The notes below the pieces were generated by a model. That model worked only from the letters and a program-made list of their open reading frames with translations. It was not told where the DNA came from and did no database searches. The translations under genes and the position numbers were made by a program. From Codonopsis lanceolata (lineage: Eukaryota > Streptophyta > Magnoliopsida > Asterales > Campanulaceae): a DNA stretch of 64,000 nucleotides. Shown here in pieces: positions 1-9,897 of this stretch. The stretch lies in contig CM028378.1 in the NCBI GenBank assembly GCA_013146195.2, forward strand, positions 37,968,182 through 38,032,181, in the 5' to 3' direction. The first letter of the stretch is position 1; every line of letters starts with the position of its first letter.

Positions 1-1
1 A

Positions 2-1185
2 ACCGAAACCGCCAAAAATCCATATCATGCCCAAAATCCATATCCAACCCAAAATCCTTACCCAGTACCACAGTCAGAAATTAATCTAGCCTTCCCTAAT
101 CCTGCCAGCATGTACCAAAACCCAACTCCCCTGCCCACCAAAATGGAGGCTGACATGGAAAAATTGCAAAGCATGATGCTTAAATTTTTGGACAAAGAAA
201 AATTTTCTACAAAGACATTAACGTTAAAACCCTCAGCCATACTACCTCCAAAATTCAAAATGCCCGATATAGAAAAATTTGATGGGGCTGGATGCCCTAT
301 CTCTCACCTAAAGTCTTATGCTACTGGCATGCAATCACGAGGGGCTAGTTTCGAAGCCATGGCCTCCAATTTTCACCTTACCTTGATAGGGGCTACTAAG
401 CAATGGTTAATGTTAGCAGATGATAGCACCATAGGCACTTGGGACCAAATAGATGAAGGGTTTCTAGAGAGGTACAAAGATAATACTACCTCCGAAAATA
501 AAAGAGATCTTGAGGCATGAACCCAAAAAAAAATGAAACATTTGCAGAATTTGTAGCCAGATGGAAGGGAAAAGTTGCCCAGACTTTAGACAGGCCTGAT
601 CCGACTGAGTCATGTAGAATGTTCATCAAAAACCTCCAGCCCATTTACCTAGAGCACATGCGGTATCTCCCCTATAGCAATTTCAAAGAAATAGTGGAGA
701 TAGGAGTCCGTATTGATGAAGATATACGCAAAGGATCCCTAGAAATTGGTACACCTCCAATTTCGTTCTGCCATTCTGGATCAGAGGAAGAATCTACGGA
801 ATAAGTTAATATTGTAGAAAGAACCCCGAGTGAACAATACATTAGTAGCGTGCCATGGACATATGGGGCAAACAAATCTGCCCATTCTATTGAAGAAAGC
901 AGTAATACCAACAAGAGTCTCATAGAGTCTTACAAAAGAAACAGAAGGCACTTCGATGAATTGAATGCCCTAATGTCACAGATACTACAAGGGTTAACAG
1001 CACAAAGAGTCCTTAAGCCCCTTGAAAACTATAAACCTCCAAGTCCATTACCTGCCAAATGGAGCCGTAACAAGTATTGTGAATACCACCAATCCAGTGG
1101 TCATATCACCGACAAATGCTTCTTACTCAGGAATGATATCCAAGACCTTATCGATGATAAAATCATTGAGAAGCCGCACCCATAA
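2..1185 (+). pseudogene. Tat/Ogre-type Gypsy retrotransposon gag, broken, 5' end outside window
   Basis: Three consecutive reading segments make one Gag-like protein. The first (2-520) is open from the window edge and begins with QNPYP-type repeats. A frame change at the ATGA overlap (517-520) leads into the second (517-804), and after an in-frame TAA the same frame continues to 1185. The middle matches the retrotransposon gag family (residues around ETFAEFVARWKGKVAQ). The C-terminal YCEYHQSSGH..DKC segment followed by LRNDIQDLID is the zinc-knuckle-like block typical of Tat/Ogre Gag. Gag packages element RNA in cytoplasmic particles. No protease, reverse transcriptase or integrase follows. 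The frame change and the stop make it non-functional here. The lineage is from motif recognition. Confidence 0.8.
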
Positions 1186-3959
1186 TTGTTTCTGATAAAA
1201 AGTGAAAAATACCATAGAATACCCTTGTGTATACACCTCCAAAGACTCTTTGTACCTTTGAATGTCCTTTTGTCAAATAAAATTTCCAGAAAACAACTTT
1301 TTTCAACTCAGCGTCAATTTTGGGATCCTTGTTGTTTTTTGGTACCACTAACAATTTTTGCAGGGGCTGAAAAATAAAAAAATTGACTTCCATCATGATC
1401 ATCCAAAGGTACGTAATCATCGCATCTCATTTCAAGGATCACAAAAAAAAAAAAAAAAAAAAAGGAAAGGGTCTTTCAAAAAAAATAAAAAATCGTGTGA
1501 AATATTATCTTTTCCCTTCAAAAAAAAAAAAGAGAAAGGTTTTTCTATGTGTTTTCTTTTGTTTCTCAAAACATGAAAAGACAGGAAATCCCCTCACCAT
1601 TATTCTAAATTGTCATCTCCAAATTCATCTTCTCTCTTAACCTTTCATAAATGCATCACCAATTGATAAGTGCATCATTCATTCTTGTTTTCAAAAAAAA
1701 TAATAAAATTGAGTCATACTTCGAGATGTCAGGGGCTACCACTACAAAAAAAAAAAAAAAAAAAAAAAAGACTGATAGGGAGCCAGAGACGAAAAGAAAG
1801 CTGAGAAAGCCAAGAAAACATAAAAGTCTGGAAAGCCGGGAAATCCAGAAAAGTTAGGCAACTCAAAGATCATGCGCAACAATTTAAGACTAGGGGCTTT
1901 CAAACCCCAGGGGTGTCACTTTTGCCCATATTGATGCCTACAGCCCATCCTTACATAGTATGCTCATGAATCCATTTGGTCTTCGTTATTTCGAAAATCC
2001 AACCAAGTCATCAAATCAAGCTTTCCAAAAAGGTATTTATCTATATTCAAATATGATAAATTCTTACTAGCTTATCGAGTCTTCTTCTTGATCTCTGAGT
2101 ACCATCTATCACCGCAATATTTGTTAAAAAAAATGAAAATGACGAATCAACTCATGAAAAAACATGATAAAACTGCACGAGTTGGTGATGAGTCATTTCA
2201 AGAATATGGACCCACAAACCATTAAAAATATAAGTTCGATGAAGTAACCTTCTGTCTTGGTGAAAGGTCATCTTCGACCCATTGTGACCGAACTATTAAA
2301 TGGCACACTAGGGGCTACCACCATATGCCAAAACCTAACCATCCCTAAGACCCAGCTTCCCAAAACTGGGGCTGTTTCACCCTTATATATATACATCCAT
2401 CAAAAGGAACCACCTTTTTACCCCAAGAGAGAGAAGACAAATATCTTTTCAAGTACTCTCCAAAATTGCTCCGAGAGGTAAAAAAAAAACAAAACAAAAA
2501 AAAAGAGAAATCTCTCTTGCAAAAAAAGAAAAAAAAAAGAAAGAATTGGAAATTGAGAAGAAAAAAAAAGTACCTCTCTTGAGCAACTTCCTCAAAATCT
2601 CGCTCTCCTAAAAAAAAAGAGAGAAAAAAATATCAATCACTCTTGGGCAACCCCATGACCCACAATCAAAGCTAAAAGCCGATCTCCCCAGATCCAGAAA
2701 CCAAATTCTCATCCAAAACCCACAGCTTAAAAAGCCAGCCAATGATCGCTTTGTGATCGCCTTTCCGAAAATAGCCAAATCCACAGCCCAAAATGCCTTT
2801 GAGCAAGAAGCCAATCAAATCCTCAACCCTGAAGCTAATCCATCCTAAATACTATATACCCGAACCTAGTCGCAACCTATAGCTCTGTTTCAATCGGTTG
2901 CAACGTGATCTAGGTCCAAGACAGAACTCCTTGCAAAAGACACATAAAATTATCAGAAGATAAATGTTAAGCAGGGTCCATAAAACTCATGATACTTGCA
3001 ATAAACTATGGATCATGACTCTTCTTTTTGTCCATTAGAGTAATCCTCTCTCTCTGAGCATACTCATTTCTATCTCCCACAAAAGTCTCTCCAAATCAAG
3101 TCTGTCCGGGGCTGTCCCTAGTTAATTTCTTCAGGAATGTTCCTGTCATGCAAAATTTGGTTGATTAAATTCATCCTGGGCTTTCTCCTGCCAAACTCAT
3201 TGGATACATAAAGGCTCATCATCTCCAGAAGCAGCTTTCCTTTTCATCTCACCTGAAGAAATGAAGAAGCAACAAAACTGTGATCGCTCAAGAATAAGCA
3301 GGCTATCATCGCACGCATTGAAAGACTGGCTCCCTATGAGGTAAAAGTTCGCTAGGTTGAAAACCCGAAAGGACGGTCTAGGCAAAAGTTAGAACAAAAA
3401 AAAAAACAAACAAAAAAAACAAAAACAAAACAAAAAACAAAACAAAAAAAAGAAAAAAAAAAGTAGACCCTCCGAGGCATCGATTAGTAAGATTCACTGA
3501 TCGTTTAATTGAATTCCTTTTTTAATGATGCATTTAGTCAAAAGACTAAAAAGCAACCTTAAACTGCACCCACCTTCATCTCAAATATCATTATCAACTC
3601 ATATACTCATAACCCTTCAAAGCCAACCAAAAGCCACATCCTAGCCTCTGTAATTACATTTCCATCACCTTACCTTATCTTATCTTAACATATTTAAGAA
3701 ACGGATGATACACATGCATATTCAAAAGACCTTTTTTTTAAAGAAAAAGAAAGTTTCATTTGCATGATTGCATCTCTTGTTTGCATCCTTATCGCATCTT
3801 ATCAGTCTTCCGCCACATCGTCTTACGCCATCATCGACCCAAAAAGGGGTATAAGGATGTTCTTCATCATCAAAGACCTCTTCCCAAAGATCCTCAGCAT
3901 CATCATCAAAAGCCGCATAAGTCGATCATCAACAGCATTCTGGCGCAACACTTCATAAA
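1186..3959 (+). other. non-coding interior of the Tat-like element
   Basis: No coding region could be supported. The stretch is rich in A-runs (1441-1463, 1745-1770, 2480-2620, 3390-3465) and has recurring 'aggggct' motifs. By position between gag and the tandem array it is most simply the interior of the same non-autonomous retroelement. Short open frames here are low-complexity. Confidence 0.5.
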
Positions 3960-5870
3960 GCGTCGCTTTTCCTTTGCTGGGATGAGCCCATTTAAAAAAA
4001 AAAAATCTGCATTTCTTCTCCTTTGTTGGGATAAGCCTATTTTTTTTAAAAAAAAAATCTGCATTGTTTCTCCTTTGCTGGGATAAGCACATTTAAAAAA
4101 TTTGCATCGCTTCTCCTTTTCTGGGTTAAGCGCATTTTGAAAAATCTACATCACTTTTCATTTCCTGAGAAAACCCCATTTTAAAAATACTCTTTTCCCT
4201 ATGCTGGGGAAAGTTCATTTTGAAAATCTGCATCGATTTCCCTATGCTGGGGAAAACACGTTTTGAAAGCATAGCAAAGTCCATATCCCCAGCAGGTCAG
4301 CCGCCAAATGGGCAGAAAAGCCAGAAAAATCAGCAGCAAAAGAAGATAAAAATGCAAAAAGAAAAATGCAAAATGAAAAGAATTTCCGGAAATAGCAATG
4401 AAAAAGAATTTCCACCAGTGATCTTTGGAAAATACAAAGAACAAGGAATAAAATTTCGCCTAAAGGTCTGAATTGCAGCCGGGAAGATTTTCCAAAGAAA
4501 GGCCTAAATGCAAAGCAAAGAAAAATCCTCAAAGATAAAGCAGCGGCGATGGCGGGGAGTCGCAAAATGCGCAAAAGTAGCATCTCTTTCCCTATGCTGT
4601 GGAAAGCTTGTTTTAAAAGCAGCATCGCTTTCCTTATGCTGGGGAAAGCTTGTTTTAAAAGCAACATCGCTTTCCCTATGTTGGGGAAAGCTCATTTTTA
4701 AAAGTAGCATCGCTTTCCTATCTTTGGGAAAGAAAGCTTTTAAAAGCAAAGATCTCTTTCCTATCTTTGGGAAAGCTTGTTTTAAAAGTAGCATCGCTTT
4801 CCTATCTTTGAGGAAAGCTTGTTTTAAAAGCAAAGATCGCTTCCCTATCTTTGGGGAAAGTTTGTTTTAAAAGCAGCATCTCTTTCCCTATGCTGGGGAA
4901 AGCTTGTTTTAAAAGCAAAGATCGTTTTCCTATCGGGAAAACCTGTTTTAAAAAGTTCCCGTTTTCCCTATGCTGGGGAAAGTTTGTTTTAAAAGCAGCA
5001 TCTCTTTCCCTATGCTGGGGAAAGTTTGTTTTAAAAGCAGCATCTCTTTCCCTATGCTGGAGAAAGCTTGTTTTAAAAAGCAGCATCGCTTTCCTTATGC
5101 TGGGGAAAGCCCGTTTTTAAAAACAGCATCTCTTTCCCTATGCTGGGGAAAGTTTGTTTTAAAAAGCAGCATCACTTTCCCTATGCTGGGGAAAGTTTGT
5201 TTTAAAAGCAGCATATCTTTCCCTATGTTGGGGAAAGTTTATTTTAAAAAGCAGCATCGTTTTACTTATGCTAGGGAAAGCCCGTTTTTAAAAGCAACAT
5301 CTCTTTCCCTATGCTGGGGAAAACTTGTTTTAAAAAGCAGCATCGCTTTCCCTATGCTGGGGAAAGTTTGTTTTAAAAGCAGCATCTCTTTCCCTATGTC
5401 GGGGAAAGCTTGTTTTAAAAAGCAGCATCGCTTTCCCTATGCTGGAGAAAACTTGTTTTAAAAATTTCTTGCTTTCCTTATGCTGGGTAAAGTTTGTTTT
5501 AAAAGCAGCATCTCTTTCCCTATGCTAGGGAAAGCTTGTTTTAAAAAGCAGCATCGCTTTCCCTATGCTGAGGAAAACCTGTTTTAAAAAGTTCCCGCTT
5601 TCCCTATGCTTGGGAAAACGTATTTTAAAAGCAGCATCGCTTTCCCTATGCTGGGGAAAGCTCATTTTTAAAAGCAGCATCTCTTTCCCTATGCTGGGGA
5701 AAAGCGCGTTTTGAAAGTTCCATCGTTTTCCCTATGCTGGGGAAAACGCATTTTCAAAGGATTCCATCGTTTTCCCTATGCTGGGGAAAGTCTATTTAAA
5801 AAAAAAGTGGCATCGCTTTCCCTATGCTGGGGAAAACGCATCCGAGGTCTCACCAGTTTTGCCTATGCTG
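3960..5870 (+). repeat. 42-bp tandem array with an internal inverted repeat (about 45 units)
   Basis: Units of about 42 bp repeat head to tail. Each carries the inverted repeat CTTTCCC-tatgctg-GGGAAAG followed by a spacer of the form TTGTTTTAAAAGCAGCATC. The period was checked between 4966 and 5008 (exactly 42). Units at both edges are more diverged: early ones read 'tttgctgggata' and the last 'gcctatgctgggcgaaa'. Since 42 is a multiple of three, both strands stay open for long distances with 14-residue repeats (for example 4970-5461 plus and 4242-4667 minus). I regard these as by-products. Tandem arrays inside or next to LTRs are known for Tat/Ogre elements. Confidence 0.93.
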
Positions 5871-5924
5871 GGCGAAACGCACTATCTATCCCACCTGGCA
5901 CTGTTTGTTTGCGTTTGATACGAA

Positions 5925-6086
5925 CTACGTTCGGTCTGATTCCTTGGATAAGGATACGTAGGCAGCCTATTTCGGTAGGCACGACCGTCGCAGCATGATT
6001 GTTCTAGCTAGGCCCGAACTACGTTTTGGTCTGATTTCCTTTATTAAGGGATACGTAGGCAGCCTACATTAGTAGGTCCGACCATT
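5925..6086 (+). repeat. two-copy conserved motif (about 86-bp period) after the array
   Basis: Two copies, near 5928-5990 and 6014-6086, share 'gaactacgtt', 'ggtctgatt', then 'ggatacgtaggcagccta' and end with 'gtagg..cgacc'. Each can form a short stem between the 'cctt' and 'aagg' parts. Similar blocks are, from memory, dispersed in many plant Tat-type elements, but I cannot check that here. It sits between the hairpin array and the LTR-like region. Confidence 0.6.
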
Positions 6087-6308
6087 AGAGCATTTTATTG
6101 CATATTTGCTTAAAAAATACGATAAACCTGCTATAACCGACTAAATATGTCTAGGATTTGGAGTTTGGTTAGCATTATAAACTGTTGCATTATAACTGTT
6201 ACCTGTTGCATTTCTCTCCTATTTTAATTGCACGAAATTGGAAAGTCTATTTCTTATCAACGATGTTCGTCTACTCAGTAAGCCTCGGGTTACCCGTAGA
6301 CTATATCG

Positions 6309-7540
6309 TTGAGGGGCTCTATAGACACCCCAATTTCGTACCCCTGATATGTAACTTTGGCATGTGATATCAAGAACTGTGAAAACTTAACAAATGTCAA
6401 GTTACAGGAGTTAAAAAATGCAAAAGGCAAAGCAGGATGCGCGAAACAGTAAAGTGCAAGGGCTAAAAGTACAAATTTCAAGCTGGAAGAGTGCTCTGGG
6501 CGCGGCCTAAAGAGGCCCTTGGCACGGCACCCATGGAGGGATATGGCAGCGCCCAAGCTGCTACAGTACACCCCAGACTTAACACATTGTGCAATTTTTG
6601 CAGCGCGGTGTACAAGGAAATTGAACACAAAGAAGGAATTTGTAATCCCCGATGAGTCCCTCCTTCAGCCTATAAATAGAGAGCTCGGGGTCCGCCTTCG
6701 AGAGACCGATCAGTGATCATAAACTCTCCGCGTCCTCGTTACGCTGAGAGAAAATAGAGCGAGAGTAATAGTGAGTTCCTCCTAAAAAGCCTCGAAGCAC
6801 TGCCAAAATTCCGCCAAACCTAACTCTCACCGATTAAAGTGATCCCTAGCCCTCTAGTTAGGTATCTACCCTATTTCCTTGGTCCAAAAACCTCGGAAAG
6901 AGCCGTTACTCTGCCCGAGTAAAAAGGCCAAATTAGTCAGAAATAAGCCCTTATTCTGCCCAAATTCCACCAGCAGCAAGCAAGCAAGTGTCAAAAAGCA
7001 AGCAGTTGTTCCGTCCCGTTTTACGGGTCCCAAAAGCAACTCTCGTAAGCTGTTACTCTGCCTGAATTACAGCAACCGCAGCAGCAGCAAAACGATTCCC
7101 TCTCCCTGAAGGACAGAGCGGGCACACCAACGCTCTTAAAGGTGAGCCTTTAAGAGTTTATTTAGTAAAAAAACTATTTTCCATCCGACTCAATGTAAAA
7201 AACATAAGCCGTTGTGCTACCCGGATTTTTTTAAAATAGCATTAAAAAGAACCATTATTATAGCCAAATATTTTTAAATGTATTTGTAAATTATTAGAAG
7301 GAGACGGCTGCAAGTCTGTAAATAACATAAATATGGATGCATTTGTAGGTAGTTAATGCTTTATTTATTTGCTAGATAAATATAACAAAAAACATACTTT
7401 AGCCAAAAACCGCTTTTGAGACCGAAATGGCGAATTGGGTGCCTAGCACCTTCCCAACTCGTAACTTAGCCTCCGAACCCGTTTTTGCAATCTCTGGTTT
7501 TTTTCTTTTTTGGTTTTTCTTTATTTATTCCTTAAAATAA
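6309..7540 (+). mobile_element. LTR-like region of the Tat-type element (boundaries provisional)
   Basis: A purine-rich tract (gttgaggggct, 6308-6318) is followed by TATAGACACCCC, resembling the TGTAGACACC start of Tat-type LTRs. Inside lie a TATA box (6671), a short hairpin GGTGCctaGCACC near 7440 and an AATAAA (7537). The block near 7400-7560 ('gggtgcctagcaccttccc ... gtcgactct') resembles the 3' part of Tat LTRs or their junction with the primer-binding site. No second LTR copy lies in the window, so exact ends and a target duplication cannot be established. Confidence 0.5.
6671..6679 (+). promoter_or_regulatory. TATA box of the LTR-like promoter
   Basis: TATAAATAG preceded by a C-rich segment and followed about 30 bp later by a pyrimidine/G-rich region. 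This is a classic plant core promoter layout and the probable U3/R start of the LTR. Confidence 0.5.
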
Positions 7541-8084
7541 AGATGTCGACTCTATAAAACATTTTGGATCCAGTGGGGTCTCGTAACACTCATTTCTTGC
7601 ACTTTTCCATTTTCCCCTAAAAAAGGGAGAGTGTGAATGAAAGGGTGATGTATTTCTGCATCCTGGTATCCCATAAAAAGGGATAACTTGATATAAAAAA
7701 CCCAAAGCTCCCATATTGGACCAAAAATCCACTGAAGTCACCGAGGCGTATTCAACGCGCTATTTTAGACAGCACTTCTCTCGCACTTTTAATTTCGTCT
7801 TCCCCTAAACAAGAGAGGATGGAATGAGAGCAGTGGTGTCTCGCTTCCGCACGTATGCGCACCCCTATCCATAGGGCGCGCGGGTCGCGGGCGCATCCCG
7901 GGCGACCCACAGGCGTGCACAACATAATTAGACTATTTAGTTTTTATAGACAATATATAGTATGTTTTTTAAAGTGTTTTAACTAAATTGTTTTAACCGT
8001 CACCCGTGGGGAAACCGTTGGTACCTGTGGGAAATAAATATGATAGGACAAATTGATTACCATGACGAAGCTGTCATCCGTGGG
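7541..8084. other. element-derived spacer with a GC-rich inverted-repeat block
   Basis: No gene seen. The stretch 7857-7922 is strikingly GC-rich in an AT-rich window and contains gggtcgc...gcgaccc-type inverted repeats. From 7990 on, 'cacccgtggg' motifs recur and grade into the minisatellite. Confidence 0.5.
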
Positions 8085-9150
8085 AATGTGAAACTGTCAC
8101 CCGTGCGTATGGATATGGTACCCGTGGGGAATGGATGTGGCGGGGAATGAATATGGTAGGACAAATTGATTACATGAATATGGTGGGGAATGAATATGGT
8201 AGAACAAATTGATATGGTATGACAAATTGATTACATGAATATGGTGGGGAATGGATATAATAGGATAATATGACAAATTGATTACATGGATATGGTAGAA
8301 CAATGGGGAATGGATATGGTAGGACAATAGGATAAATTGATTACACGGATATGGTGAAAAATAGATATGGTATAACAAATTGATATATGGTGGAAAATGA
8401 ATAAATATGGTAGAACAAATTGATATATGATGGGGAATGAATATGGTAGAACAAATTGATATGGTAGGACAAATTGATTACATGAATATGATGGGGAATG
8501 GATATGGTAGGACAATATAACAAATTGATTACATGGATATGGTAGAACAATAGGGAATGGATATGGTAGAACAATAAGATGGTGGGAAATGAATAAATAT
8601 GGTAGAACAAATTAATATATGACGGATAATGGATATAATAGGACAAATTGATTACATGAATATGGTGGGGAATGAATATGGTAGAACAAATTGATATGGT
8701 AAAACAAATTGATTACATGAATATGGTGGGGAATGGATATAATAGGATAATATGACAAATTGATTACATGGATATAGTAGAATAATGGGAATAGATATGG
8801 TAGGACAATAGGATAAATTGATTATACGGATATGGTGAAAAATAGATATGGTATAACAAATTGATATATGGTGGAAAATGAATAAATATGGTAGAACAAA
8901 TTGATATATGATGGGGAATGAATATGGTAGAACAAATTGATATGGTAGGACAAATTGATTACATGAATATGATGGGGAATGGATATGGTAGGACAATATA
9001 ACAAATTGATTACATGGATATGGTAAAACAATGAGGAATGGATATGGTAGGACAATAAGATGGTGGAAAATGAATAAATATGATAGAACAAATTAATATA
9101 TGACGGAGAATGGATATAATAGGACAAATTGATTACATGGATATGGTGGG
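8085..9150 (+). repeat. AT-rich minisatellite with 482-bp higher-order repeat
   Basis: Built from variants of 'aatggatatggtaggacaaattgattacatg'. The variant order itself repeats: the marker 'aatggatataataggataatatg' occurs at 8250 and at 8732, a 482-bp higher-order period with close to two copies (about 8180-8660 and 8665-9145). Long open frames on the minus strand (His/Tyr/Ile/Ser-rich repeats) follow from the repeat and are not proposed as genes. Confidence 0.93.
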
Positions 9151-9199
9151 GAAGGTCTTTATTTTGCTCCAAGGAATAAAAATATAACTTAATAAGAAA

Positions 9200-9272
9200 T
9201 GGAGATGCGGGGTATCGATCCCCGTACCTCTCGCATGCTAAGCGAGCGCTCTACCATCTGAGCTACATCCCC
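9200..9272 (-). tRNA. tRNA-Ala(AGC): tRNA-Ala (anticodon AGC)
   Basis: The minus strand folds into a full 73-nt cloverleaf. The acceptor stem is GGGGATG/CATCTCC with one G-U pair, the D arm GCTC..GAGC, the anticodon stem CTCGC..GCGAG around loop TTAGCAT (anticodon AGC), the T arm CGGGG..CCCCG, and the discriminator base is A. There is no intron. Internal A and B boxes are present (TAGCTCAGATGG; GGATCGATACC). The G-U pair is G3-U70, the known identity element for alanyl-tRNA synthetase, which supports a working tRNA-Ala. A clear T-run terminator is not immediately adjacent; TTTTT lies roughly 20 bases past the 3' end. Confidence 0.96.
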
Positions 9273-9897
9273 TTAATGATTTTGTACTTCACATTTACAC
9301 TTTTACTATGATGCTATTGATTAGAGATACGGACAGGTATTGTTATTCTTAAACCATTAGATATTTATCACTTTTATTTGAATGGAAAAGCTTTAGCAAA
9401 ATTTTCTTTAAATTGTTTGATTCCACCCCAAGTAAGACTCTTTTTGTTTTGAGATAAATATTTTTTGTGCATCACTGAAAAAATATTTTTATCGGAGAGT
9501 TAAAGTGGAGAATTTAATGATATTTTTATAATAAAATTAGAAAAGAAATTGGAGTTTAAGCACCCCAAATGTACATGCTCTGAGATCGACTATATCCATG
9601 TAATGATGTAATAAACCATGTGATGATTTCTCAGTGGGTAAAATTATAAAAAAATACGTATTTCACAAGGCGCACTAAATATTTTGTATTCTGCAACCAA
9701 TCAGGAGACGCCACTTCACGGATGGTCGAGATCTACAAACCACCACCTGCCTTGCTTTCAAGTCTTCTCCTCTCTCGCAGAGCAGACTTTTACTTGTTAA
9801 ACCACAACTACGAACAATGGCCACCGCCCCACACTAAATTCGATCAAAATTTATACTCTCACAATTACAATTAATCAATCATTTAGGGTTCCAATTT

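Noticed and set aside
4242..5461. Long repeat-protein frames on both strands of the 42-bp array
   Set aside because: The unit length is a multiple of three, so frames stay open by arithmetic. Both strands are open and there is no start context, promoter or recognisable fold.
3960..5870. CRISPR-like look of regularly spaced palindromic units
   Set aside because: There are no unique spacers: the intervening sequence is as repetitive as the stems. The genome is a plant with no cas genes nearby.
8097..9172. Minus-strand frames rich in His, Tyr, Ile and Ser
   Set aside because: Translation of the minisatellite; the same string is repeated in several frames.
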